A stretch of 64,000 bases of DNA, from NCBI RefSeq assembly GCF_016086655.4, contig NC_052144.2, positions 31,651,896 through 31,715,895 on the forward strand, given 5' to 3'. The translations under genes were made by a program, and so were the position numbers. The notes beneath the pieces were generated by a model, which was not told the origin of the DNA, searched no databases, and was given only the letters and a program-made list of their open reading frames with translations. The stretch is from Lepeophtheirus salmonis (lineage: Eukaryota; Arthropoda; Copepoda; Siphonostomatoida; Caligidae). Below are positions 37,510-48,215 of the stretch, piece by piece (the stretch's first letter is position 1; each line of letters starts with the position of its first letter).

Positions 37510-37680
37510 TTTGGGTTTTTTTTATGTTCCTCTAATTTGTTCGATGGAGCTGCACTGATTAAGTATAATTAAACACTATATATAGTATTACATTTACTCC
37601 ATATAAAAATGGAATCTTGTGTGAAGTCCATTTACATTATGTATATATTGAGTTCAAGAGAATAATTTCTCTCTAGCACA
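37510..37680. repeat. Dispersed repeat D, copy 2
   Basis: Direct match to 16985-17150. It stops at 'tttctctctag' (about 37679), next to the truncated end of the mariner relic, so the two may be joined by an insertion or deletion event. Confidence 0.6.
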
Positions 37681-37684
37681 ATAC

Positions 37685-38565
37685 GATGGGTGTGGGAGCA
37701 ATTTGAAACCCAATTCGACCAACTTTGCGGCTGTTTTAATTGACTTGCAACACTGTTCATTGTCTTGGTGTAAGAACACCCTTTTCTTCTTCAAATGAGG
37801 TATTTTCTGGGTAATTTCGGCCTTCAAACGATCCAACAAACTTATTTAATTTTTTTTCCATGTGATTGAATAAAATTGACATCCAAATTCCAAAATTTTC
37901 CATGCTTTGGACGGGTTTCTCCGTATGCACACCACTCAGCAGACTGCGTTTTGATTTTTTTGGATCCATGTTTTATCCATTGAATGCTTATTTCGTGAAT
38001 ATCTCCAAACAACTCTTTGATGGTGAGCAAACGCGGCACCCATTTGGAAAACAGCTTTTTCATATCCGAATGCTCGTGCTTGATGGTGTAAACACTACCT
38101 TTAATAACTTTAGAGTGTGAGCTATCTCTTGTAACTTCACTTTGCGATTGCCCAGGATGATTTTCAGGTGTTTTTTAAAGGTTTTCCGAAATAACCGCCT
38201 CATTTGGCCCCAGGGCGTTCAACAACATCGGCGTCAGTACGAGCACGTTTGAAATCGGCAAACCATCGATTGATGTTTGTTTTCGATGGGGCAGTTTTCA
38301 GATAACATTTTTCAAGCCAGCTTGGGCTTGAACTGTGTTTTTTCCCCATCAAAAAGCATTGATAAATCAACACACCAAATGGATTTGAATCCATCGTTTT
38401 TAAGAATAACAAAAGTAGCACCGCTTAAACAACTGTAACTCGATAAATAATAAATCAAACGTCAAGAAAATGTGACAGTAACCTTTTAAATATTTGTATA
38501 TCCGAAAAATATTTGTTTAATGGTGCCCTCTGGTAGCTAGGCCTGGGACTTTTTGACCAATGTAT
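37685..38565 (-). pseudogene. mariner transposase relic with 5' terminal repeat; 3' end truncated
   Basis: On the minus strand a likely outer end is at about 38563, with 'cattggtcaaaaagtcccag' inside a TA. The frame starts at the ATG at 38394. Segments in order are YQCFLMGKKHSSSPSWLEKC, then APSKTNINRWFADFKRARTD (first helix-turn-helix), KKLFSKWVPRLLTI (end of the second), MDKTWIQK (first catalytic Asp kept; relatives have MDETW), LLDRLKAEITQKIPHLKKKR, HQDNEQCCKSIKTAAKLVEL (second Asp) and LLPHPSY. The element ends there, before the SPDLAPSD motif that carries the third Asp. Several frameshifts are present. It is a 5' two-thirds mariner remnant. Confidence 0.82.
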
Positions 38566-39290
38566 TATCCTCCAATAATTGTCAAGAAGTGTTCACTTCT
38601 TAATAACAGCTAATTCTAATTCAACCGATAAGCATTTGGAACCCTGATTAGTGTAACAGAATCAAAACCATCGACAGTTGAAAAAAAAAAAAATACATTG
38701 CATATTTTAGTTAGTGAGGTAACACTGTATTATGAATCCTTTTTTATCTGGTTAAAACATGTGAGAAAAATTATAGGTTCGTAAATATGTCAATCTAAAT
38801 AAATTACTATGAATATAATCATAACCCAAAAATTGATATTTAAATCTTATTAGACATAAAACAATATTTGTCTTAAACAAAAAGGAAAATACTCCAAACC
38901 ATTTTTTTTGACAGATTGGAAATAACTTTCAACAATCCTAATTAATAAATAAATTATGAATTTTGTAGAAATAATCACTTATTTTATTATTCAATAAATA
39001 TTTTATTTTTCATTCTTTAATAATCTTGTTACAAATCTATTTACATTAGTAGATACGAAGTGTTTTCTAGTTTTGTGCTCCCTTTGTATTTTTGTTATTT
39101 TTTCATCGATATAAGTATCTCCAACTCAGTTTTAACTGTTAGTAAACTTTCCAAATGTGTATTGGAAAAAAAAACAAAAAAAAACAACCCACAGTTAATC
39201 ATAAAAGACAAAAGGATTATTACAAATAGTCATCTAGTATTAGTTATCATAACTTAAAACTAATAATAACAGTCGTAGTTCCATGTAAAT
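38566..39290. other. No gene seen
   Basis: AT-rich intron DNA without recognisable features. Confidence 0.4.
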
Positions 39291-39291
39291 A

Positions 39292-39642
39292 CTGGCGTTA
39301 GGTAATTTTGCCTGCGGACATTTTGCCTTAAACCATTCCCCCCTAGGACTTTTTTTCTTAAAGCCATTTTGCCTCAAAGATATTTGCCTTAATATATAAA
39401 TAAATTAGATTAATAGGTCATTTCTGTTATTTTTGGTTAAAATTGATATTCCTTTGGAATTTTTTAATCAAAATATATAATGTGCATTATTTTAAAACGT
39501 ATTGAATTATTAATATATTAAGGCGAAATATCCTTGAGGCAAAATGGCTTTAATACAGAATGTCCTTAAGTCAAATTGGTTTAAGGCAATATGTCCCAAC
39601 ACAAAATAATTTAAGGCAAAATTATCAGGCACAATATTTACC
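39292..39642. mobile_element. Foldback element with ATTTTGCCTTAA-type subrepeats
   Basis: The left arm (about 39293-39400) contains 'aattttgcctgcggacattt', 'attttgccttaaa', 'cattttgcctcaaagatatt' and 'tgccttaatatat'. The right arm (39511-39640) carries the reverse complements in mirrored order ('taatatattaaggcgaaata' ... 'gaggcaaaatgg' ... 'ttaaggcaaaattatcaggc'). The arms of about 110-130 bp surround roughly 110 bp of AT-rich core. Each arm is itself a run of 20-25 bp degenerate repeats, a foldback/MITE design. Non-coding. Confidence 0.8.
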
Positions 39643-40298
39643 ATACTGTTTGTATCCAGAATATTCGTAACTCATGAGTCCTTAACTTTATTATATGGGG
39701 TGTATATAAATTATGCCCGGCATATTTATGAATGTATAAAAATACTCAATCGGCGCATGTAAGTTTCGGTTCATGTATTTTTAAAAATATAATTTTTTTA
39801 TGGGAAAACCTTTGTATTGAGTATACATTAAGGAATATCAAGAAAAGAAACTTTCAAGAAATCACGGGTCTATACATCAAAAGTGTTTTTTTTAGGAAAA
39901 AAAAGTACATAAATTAATAAGAGCATAGATTGGTTCGAAACCCCAATAAACTTCCACATTTCGACAATAAGATTTCCTTTATGAACTAAAACTTTTTTCA
40001 AATAGTATTAAATATAGATACATGCATTTTATTTATAATTATGATTGAGTTCTTATGAGAATTTTTTGTAAAATCCAATTTTGATCCAAATTAGATGTAT
40101 TTGTAAATTTTAATGGACTATTTTGGTAGTGGGGTTATTTAAGAGGTGTTTGATAAAAAATTTTTTAATCCCATTCCTAGGAAACTATTTTCGCTTAACT
40201 TGATTGAAACAAAAAAGTTATCATATATAAAAAAGGGTTATATACGTACAAATATTCAAACAAAAATAATGAAATACAAAATTAAATTAATATCATAC

Positions 40299-40475
40299 CT
40301 TCAGGCAATGCTTCAGATGTCATTAGAAAATGGACACACGCAGCACCAGTTCCATGGCCCATCAGAGTCACTGAGCTCCTATCACCGCCAAATGACTCTA
40401 TATTTTCCTGCACCCAATGAAGTGCAGCTATTTGATCCAGGATTCCTAAATTTGAAGGGTGATTGGATCGGCCAT
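40299..40475 (-). CDS. Neuroligin-like gene, internal exon with nucleophile-elbow region (most 5' exon seen)
   Basis: This 177-nt exon on the minus strand encodes 58 full codons, with split codons at both ends. It covers the part of the esterase fold around the nucleophile elbow. Readable motifs are ILDQIAALHWVQENI, then FGGD, then VTLMGHGTGAACVHFLM. In active carboxylesterases the elbow is G-x-S-x-G. Here it reads GHGTG, with glycine where the catalytic serine should be, as in neuroligins, so the product should be a non-enzymatic synaptic adhesion protein that binds neurexin-type partners from the postsynaptic membrane. The acceptor is ...CCCAACACAG before position 40475 and the donor is GAAG|GTATGATATT at 40299/40298. 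The exon ends in phase 1, leaving a lone G that completes the first codon of the exon at 8185. The plus-strand open frame over this segment is a shadow. Neuroligin identity is strong; the paralogue cannot be assigned. Confidence 0.9.
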
Positions 40476-41498
40476 CTGTGTTGGGATTTAAAAAACCTAG
40501 AAAACATATTATTTTTTATGTACGTCTTATGTAATTAAGGTTTTATTCATGTTAAATTCATATATTAAAAAATATATATACTCTTATACCTTTTTTTCAC
40601 TTTTCCTCGAGGGAAATGAACGTATTTATTCATAGTAAAGACAAATTTTTATATGTAAAGTTAGCAATTTCTTACATGGTACATAAAAGTTAGTATTATT
40701 ATATAAAAATAAGGAAAAAATCTTTTTTTTTTTTTTGCTAAATCAAGAAATTTCAAAATAAAAGCTTTATTTTTTCATTCTTAAACTTTACACATATTTA
40801 AAGTATATTTTTTGTTTGCAAATTTGAATTAATTAAAGATATCATATAATATAGTTATAGTGCTTATTAGTAAATAATAATGCAAAAATTGAAAGACAAA
40901 AAAGTTATATATAATTATAGCTATTTGGTATAATTTTTTTGTATCTTAATGAAATGAAATTATTTAATAAAAAAAAAAGAAACAAACCAAAGTTTCATGG
41001 CTTTCGTGTTATTCTAATATACCATGTGACTTTTATTAACTATTCTAACTTTTCCTTCTCAAAGAGGGTAGGGAGTGGTCCAAGTTCTGAGCTGTGACTC
41101 ATTTTTTGAATTACCACACTTTGAGTAATTTTATTCATATTCATCCTTCTAAAACTGAAGCATTAGCTTCCAACCTTAAATCCTATTTTTTAAATGTAAT
41201 TATTTAGGGTTAATGTAGGAGTAAAATAAAGTTAATTGATCAAGAATTCAGTTAAATATATTAGTTTCAACTAAAAGGTTGGTTCATACGACTTGAACCA
41301 ACAAAAATGGAAAAAATAAAAAGCCAGAAATCCCCAAGAAAAATATAATATATTTAATAACAATAACTATGTTAATTTAATTCATGCGTTTGTGGACTGC
41401 CCTGCCATATATATTCTTAAAATTTTTTTATTCATAAATCTAAAAGGGGTGACGAATGGGGAAGAAAAATATGTTTTCTTTTTGGAGTTTCAAAGAAG
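40476..41498. other. No gene seen
   Basis: This lies upstream of the first visible neuroligin exon on the minus strand. The preceding exon (the HG-containing block and RLG.LGF motif of the esterase fold) was looked for and not found here. Confidence 0.4.
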
Positions 41499-41789
41499 AT
41501 GTGTGGAACTTCTGAGGTAACAAGGGCTCTGGACTTTGCAAATCTTAATTGTAAAGCCCTCATCACCAGCCGACTAACTAATTATACGCATATTCTGGAG
41601 GATGAGTTAAGAAATATCCTCTTGGCAGCTTATACCCACTATATTTCTCTCACAATGAAAATTCCTAAATCAAGATGTGAGTCTTATAATTATACAGGAG
41701 AAGAAGTCCAGTACCTTTCATCAAACTCACGGAATCATATAAGTATTTTAAAAAGGGTCTTAAGAAATTTTAACAAATATTTATCATGA
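41499..41789 (+). CDS. Unidentified 96-residue open frame (doubtful)
   Basis: The plus-strand frame starts at ATG 41499 and ends at TGA. It reads CGTSEVTRALDFANLNCKAL, then LTNYTHILEDELRNILLAAY. Composition is better than the neighbouring DNA and the first 50 residues look helical, but no family is recognised. There is no obvious promoter or poly(A) signal pair. It may be a scrap of a transposon or retrocopy as easily as a small exon. Confidence 0.2.
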   Translation: MCGTSEVTRALDFANLNCKALITSRLTNYTHILEDELRNILLAAYTHYISLTMKIPKSRCESYNYTGEEVQYLSSNSRNHISILKRVLRNFNKYLS

Positions 41790-42887
41790 TTGTTAATTTG
41801 CATGTTTACTGTTTTTTTTTAAAGATTGATTATTAGAATATTAGTTGAAATTCTACCCTCAAGCATTAATTATAAACTATAATGATTATTTCTGTATTTT
41901 TTACGCAATTGTTCTGGTTTATTTATATATATATAAACCAAATAAGAAATGTTAAAAAAAACCGCTTATGTTTAATTTATTGTTTATTTTCTATATGTAT
42001 AAACTCAAGTGTCATAGTAAACCTATTAAAAAATATACTTTAAGCTCAAAAATCATTTTTGGGGATATAAATATATCCTATACCCTGCTCATGGGCCCGA
42101 AAGATTTAAAAAAATCATATTTTTAATTTAACGTCATAATAAATAATTATTTAAGAAAGATTTTATGATTTAAATATCAAAATTCCCAGTACAATTAAGT
42201 CAAGTTAGAAGATAAACGGACCGTGGTTTTAAAAATGTATACTTTTAACTATCAATGTTATTTTACAATTTTATTTTTTGAAATCTAAGAGCATTTTTAA
42301 TGTAATATAAAAGTATATCATTTTGACTTTTAAAGTGGTATTTGAAAAATTATTATAAAATAAGAAATTGATATAATCTTTCGAACAAATTTATATCTTT
42401 TTCCTAAAAATGGATGCATATAAGGGGAAAAATATTCATAAATGGAAGTACACATTTTTAGTTCGGCTGTCCGTGCTTAGATAATAAAATATAGAAAAAG
42501 TATAGTTCAAAAATAATCGTATTTTAGTTTAAATTCGCATGTTTCATTTATACTTTTTGTCTTAAGTCATTAAAAATTAGCCTTTTGAAAATATTTCATA
42601 TATTGTTAGAGCACCTTCAACTGCACTATTTCCATTCTTTGTCCTTTGGACCTAACTTTGATTATTTAATATGAGTGAACTGTTAGTATTTCTGTCATAT
42701 AACATATTACTTTATTTTCCTACGAAGTCCTAAGGCACATTGCACACTGATTAAAATCTACTCGCCTGTTAAAGAGGAAATAATACTTTTAAATGTTACT
42801 CCAATCACAACCCTATGCTGCCATATATATACATACCGACGAACATTGTGTGTATAATAGGCATGTTAAAAGAAAAACCAAATATCG
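41790..42887. other. No gene seen
   Basis: AT-rich DNA with a short AT run near 41925. Nothing recognised. Confidence 0.4.
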
Positions 42888-43215
42888 GCATGGTAACCCT
42901 GACAATTTGAAAAAATAGGAAAAAGATTAGATACAATCAGCTGTTCAAAGGAAAGTTGGGGGGGGGGAAGGAAATAAAAGAGGAATTGGCAAGAATTACT
43001 CAGATGTCATACATTAGTCTAAGAAAGACCTACAATTATAACTCTGCAACAAATCTTCAAGGTTACTCTCCGTCTTTTATGAGCAAACACAAATGTTCAA
43101 TCAGGTTTAATTATAATTCCATTTATTTAGGAAAAGAATTTAACTACGAAAGAATTAAATAATAATAACTACTTTCTAGGAAAAAATCATTTTTTAGATT
43201 ACCAATTCCAAAAAC
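42888..43215 (-). repeat. F1 repeat family, long reverse copy
   Basis: It reads 'atggtaaccctgacaatttg' at the left, then 'gaattactcagatgtc', 'acctacaattataactctgc', 'aacaaatcttcaagg', 'cacaaatgttcaatcagg' and 'tttatttaggaaaag'. These are the reverse complements of the F1 blocks at 18540-18930 and 23868-24110, in the expected order. The 68-residue open frame inside it is incidental. Confidence 0.7.
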
Positions 43216-45159
43216 AAGCTTGCTAAAAAAATCACATGATTTACACTATATATATAGACAAATCACTTACATATGCACAAATGAACAAATATAATTTCAA
43301 GTCTCTTTATCCCTTCTACAAGTTAAGTAATATGCATGTAAAGTATGCCTACTAGAAACCATCTCCCTCAAACAAAACCACTAATTTAATGCTTCTCAGT
43401 ATTAATTTTGTGAACTGTGATTTGTTGCACTAGAACTAAATTGTGTTAAGCTGTGAATATACCCCTACTGAAGCTTTGAAATAAAGTAATGAAACACGCC
43501 CTTTAGACTTGGAATATATGACCGTTTTTATTTGATATTACAGAAGTCATCGCTTTTTTCTTTTTTTTTCCCCTTATCTAGTATGAATTTTTTTCCCCTT
43601 TGGAAAATTTACCTATTATATTCAGTTAAAAGGGTGAATTCAAGGAGGCTATTTTGTTGGTAATATAATACTAGAAACCTGTAAGCAAAGGCTCAAATGC
43701 GCCCGCTAGAAATGGGGTTAGAAGAACTTGGAAATTACATCAATGACATAACATAAGTTCAACCATTTGTGGTATTTTTTTATGAAAAAAACACCCATTT
43801 ATTAGATACAAATGGTTGAAGTTATACCTATATCTAAAAAAGGCCTTTAATAGGCTTGATATGGGAATGAAATAATTTCCTTAAAACTTTGATTTGTGAA
43901 TTTTACAGGCTTGATTTTTTTTACATTGTATATGTTTGACTATTTCATTCTAATAAATAATTTAAAAAAATATATTTATAAAAAATGGTGGACAAATGGC
44001 CTTTTCAACTTATACTATGTCATTTTAGATATATATCTGTCCTTTTACCCATTTGTTGAGGGTGTGCTTGAGCCTTTGCAGAAAGGTTTATAGCATTATA
44101 TGAATTCATTATGGAATAATATGCAACGCTCCTAGCTGACCAAAAAATGTTACCACGACCATCAACTTGTACAAAAATAAATCAACCCCTACTTGGTTTT
44201 AAAGCTTTAATCCCTAGTATTTTATAAAAAGATGGTAACACATTTTGAGAAAATGGCTAACTCTAAATATATTTAAGACCTTTTTTTTCTTTCTGTCTTC
44301 CAGGAAAAGGTTAAGAAATGCAATGAAAAGTACAGTCTGGTATGTAAAAAATACTTTAAACAATATAATATGTACGTTTTAATCACTATATTGGACCCTA
44401 AATATAGCTACTTTGCTAATTGCCAATCATCTCCTAGTTCATGTTATTTCTTTATCCTACTTTCTATTTTTGTAGATGCTATCCATCAAGTGTTAAAAAA
44501 TGTTTATTAAGATGAAAGTTTCTCATCATTTAGGTAAAAAAAAACATAAAAAATATCATCCTTTCTTTGACATATGTACCTTCTATTTATATTACATGAA
44601 TGGTATTAATTATTTAGATGAATTGTTTGATTGATAAATATCAAGTAATATTATGCTTATTTTATTATTACACTTGTAAAGATTGATTAAAAGTATATTT
44701 GATCAACTCTCAAAGAATTCGTGTCAATATATATATATATATATATATACGTAAAGGGATATGATGATGCTCTAAAAAATATGACCTCAAACGAGCGTGA
44801 TACTTAATGTAGTTTTCCAAAGCTGTTATCATTAGTGTTGTGCCAGTCCTTATTTATTCGGTCCATTCATGTCTTATGATCAGCCCTATCGATCCTTAGA
44901 TCTATCCTCTATTGGGACTTGTCCTTGGAATTTTTTATAAGAATATAGATGAACTATTAATCAAATAAGATATAGTAAATATGTATTAAGATTATTCCAC
45001 ATATGCTGCAAAAAACATTATTTTTTGCACTATAAAACGAACATATTATAATGTTCGTAGTTATATAATTTATTCTATTAAATAATGTAAACATTAAAAA
45101 AGGACACAGCCTCATTGACGTCATGATAGATCGATTTTATCTTCTTTAAGGACCGTCAA
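43216..45159. other. No gene seen; (AT)n microsatellite at 44727-44750
   Basis: AT-rich DNA with a run of about 12 AT dinucleotides. 'gtgttgtgccagtccttatt' at 44834 resembles the reverse strand of 2500-2533. Confidence 0.4.
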
Positions 45160-45520
45160 GTGGGATTGGACTGGAACGCAGTCCTTGGTCTTGAATAAGG
45201 ATAGATACAACACTCGTGGTCACTATTCTTGACTAAAGAACATTTAAGTACATCTAAAGTAATCAGTGTGTGTGTGGAAGACATAGAGTAACGCTGAGGA
45301 TTTGTTGGGGATTTATAAGAGTTAGTCTCTGTAGGACTCAGAATAGAATGACAGATCGATATGGGAGTGATATAAAGTATATGTCTGTAATAGATACTGA
45401 GTGAAATTTGTATTTTGTCTCTTCCTCTTTTTTTAAAACTAATCAAATGAAAGATCATCCCAGTTTGACTGCTCTCCTTTAACACATTCTTCAAATTTTA
45501 ATGGTTACCATTTTGATTTT
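45160..45520 (+). repeat. F1 repeat family copy with upstream extension
   Basis: Core blocks at 45295-45520 are 'gctgaggatttgttggg', 'ggactcagaatagaatgaca', 'agatactgagt' and 'cacattcttcaaattttaat' followed by 'ggttacca'. The part from about 45230 ('aagaacatttaagtacatct', 'gaagacatagagtaacg') also resembles DNA upstream of the 52.6 and 55.3 kb copies. The 112-residue minus-strand frame is incidental. Confidence 0.6.
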
Positions 45521-46616
45521 CTATTTCAAATTTCATAGCATAATGACAAGTCAAATTTTCTACAACCATGTATGATTCTAACTATATCGTGTATAATCTA
45601 TATACTAGAAAAACTAAAATACTACGGGAAATTCTGGGAAGAGATATTTAATAATAAATAATGACACATTCACGTATTTTATTTCCTATTTTAAGAAGAA
45701 AACAATTCACTTTAAGCTCTACGAGAAAGATCCTAAATTAATTCATAAAGTAAAAAAGGGTAAATGAATCTTAAAAAAACATTTTTCTATGAATGAATTA
45801 CAATATAAATATAGAATATTTGACTAATTAATTATTAATATTATGATAGTTCTGATGTTTTGCTAAAATTAATGATACCGAAATCATTTTTTTTAAATAT
45901 TTATATATGTAAATTTGTACCAAATCTGACAGTAAAAAGTTCTTGTCATTAATAAAAAGTGGCAAATCTATAACAACATCTTAGAAAAATTTAGTGAAAA
46001 CCTTGTATTAAAACCACAATTGAATAGTGGTTTTATTGAACATAATTTTAATTTTTTTAATGGAATGTATTGAAAATACATTTTTATAATCGGATCTGCA
46101 ATGTTTGTCGTGTTATACTAGATCCACACTCACCTATATGTAGTGCTCAAAGTTATTTGTAATTTTTAAAAATAAAGATCAAGAGAAAATGATTTGAATC
46201 AAATGGAGAAGAGATTCCTGCAAAATAAATTAAAATAAAATGCAGGAATGGAATATAAAAGTTGGAAAAACGTAAGAATGAAGTCAAAAAAGTCAAAGTT
46301 CTTGCGATTATGAATTTTCTAAAAAGTACATATTTTTAAACTGCAAGATATTAGTTACATTATTTAGATATTCCTTAACAATTTTAAAACACAAACGTAT
46401 TAACAAGTAATTAGTACAATAGTTTATAGTGATCTCTGTTGGCAGATATGTCGTTTCTCAAAGTTCATACACTTTTTTATTCTCTCAGGTGTTGTTTTTA
46501 TGCTTGTTAAGATTTCTATCTTTTCCACATTTTTAATTATATTACTATTAAAGAAGAATAACTCTATTTAAAAAAAAAAAAAAAAAACACACCCAAAAGT
46601 TGTATTTTAACCTATA

Positions 46617-47457
46617 TAGGGTTTCTTAAACTCTGTGATATGTCACATACGTGAGTTTAGAGATACATTTTGTTAGAGATTTAAATTATAAGCATTTTCT
46701 CGCGTGTAAGATTTTTTCTGGTTGTTAACTTGAACAGTTGTTCTATTATTCTTGAAGAGAGAACATCAAAATGTATATGATAATAAATTCCTCAAAGTTG
46801 ATTTTATGTAGACTTATTACTTCATGTTTTTTCTATACAAAGAATTTTATGCACCAAAAAATACAATCAAATCCGGGTATAATAAAATTAGAGCTTATAG
46901 CTAACATTCTCTCAGATACCAATTTTTTTTTAATTTTTTTTTAAATTTGATTATTCAAATGATTAAATATCATATCTTTATGACGTCAGAGACCAAAGAA
47001 CAGTATTCACCAGTGGATCAAAAGGGGATCCAGGACACCCTAAAAGGCTATGACCACAATATTCAATTATGGTACTATTATTGTACGACTTTAGGGGCTT
47101 GATCAACTTTAACTTTGTACCCAATGGCACAACAGGTAGGGTAAAATATTACGTTGGTGTCTTGGAACAGTCTTTAAGATCTGCTGGCCCCTTATAGAGA
47201 GCAATAAGTAGGACATGCATATGGATAATACAAGATCCCGCAATGCAAATTTAACTAGTGTCTTCATCAATTGCCTGAAGTAGCTGTTTCGGAACAAGGT
47301 ATTTTGGATTCCCCTTTCGAATTTCATCCAAAAGGGCTTTATATTAGTTTAATTTAGAATAAATATTCGATGTTTTCTCTTTCGACGTTAGGCCAAACAC
47401 TATGTTCTTATACTACTTGAGTGGAGGACCGCAAATCAAAAAGTTTGAAAAATACTG
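46617..47457. mobile_element. Possible hAT-type ends enclosing an unknown segment
   Basis: The right end read in reverse is CAGTATTTTTCAAACTTTTT followed by GATTTGCGGTCC, a hAT-like terminus. The left side at 46617 reads TAGGGTTTCTTAAACT followed by CTGTGATATGTCAC, a plausible partner. No 8-bp duplication was found. The interior holds a 72-residue minus-strand frame (47109-47327) of unknown nature and the first flipped-repeat copy. The right terminus is more credible than the pairing. Confidence 0.33.
46779..46930. repeat. Two-part repeat E, copy 1
   Basis: 46779-46851 matches 49935-50008 directly with 3 differences. 46857-46930 matches 50013-50084 only as a reverse complement, with about 3 differences. 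See the finding on the flipped segment. Confidence 0.85.
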
Positions 47458-47910
47458 ACCAAATGATTTACTGACTAATGTGTTGTATAAAGTATGTGAA
47501 GTTACTTGACAATTCATATGAGTATGCCTAACATAATTATTTAATAAATATACAAACTTTGTGGAGAAGGAAATAACCACACTCCCCGTGAAGAGTAATC
47601 GCTCAAATATTCCCTAGAGACAAAAACATAACCAAAAACTGTCTTTTGGATGTATGTTTACACACAACATACATATGTTTTTTTTTTGTTTTAGAGTGGT
47701 CCTAGAATTTTTTTGTATTACGGGATATAAGCTAATATATGTACATACATTTACTCTTGATGAATGAGTTATTTTAGAGTCTTAAGAAATACTTGAAAAA
47801 ACAAACAAGCTTGATCATAGAACAACTCTGAAAAATTACTCTGTTTTCCAAAGGAACCATCTTATATTAATACTTAAATATCTTCAATAATATTTTTTGT
47901 TCCTAATATT

Positions 47911-48215
47911 AAAAAAATTGCCCAACTTTTATGAATATAAAACTTTGGCAACATGTTTTATATAAACTTCTAATCAATATTATGAATTACGGTAGTTCAG
48001 TTTTCTTCTTTCAGTCTATATAAATCATAAAATAAGTAAGTACGAAAACGTAAGTAAAACTGACCAAATTTTCGGATAAAAGTAACATAACTTTGAGATT
48101 CCCCCTAGGAGCTATGACAAAAAAATCCAACACGATCTTTGGCAAAGTGATATCCCTATTTATATAAAACATGTTCCCAAAGTTTCATATTCATAAAAGT
48201 TGGACATTTTTTATT
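47911..48215. mobile_element. MITE-like inverted-repeat element (about 305 bp)
   Basis: The left arm 47911-47965 ('cccaacttttatgaatataa' then 'aactttggcaacatgtttta') is repeated in reverse complement at 48160-48215 ('ttatataaaacatgttccca', 'aagtttcatattcataaaag', 'ttgg') with only a few mismatches over about 50 bp. The core of about 195 bp is non-coding. Confidence 0.75.

Larger units (their letters stand above)
8186..40298 (-). other. Giant phase-1 intron of the neuroligin-like gene (32,113 nt)
   Basis: The donor (GTATGATATT at 40298) and acceptor (TTGTTTCAG at 8186) define one intron if no unseen microexon lies inside. Joining the two exons restores an uninterrupted neuroligin reading (SEALPE-G-MLFQRV). 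The intron is filled with degenerate mobile elements of both orientations, listed separately. No independent intact host gene was recognised inside it. Confidence 0.8.

Noticed and set aside
39930..39955. GGTTCGAAACCCC box as a tRNA gene
   Set aside because: It fits a box B, but there is no box A at the right distance and the arms of a tRNA cannot be formed.
40146..40538. 130-residue plus-strand open frame
   Set aside because: It overlaps the minus-strand neuroligin exon at 40299-40475, which explains its openness. The plus-strand protein has no family features.
45156..45494. 112-residue minus-strand open frame
   Set aside because: It lies within an F1 repeat copy. Other F1 copies do not keep this frame open.
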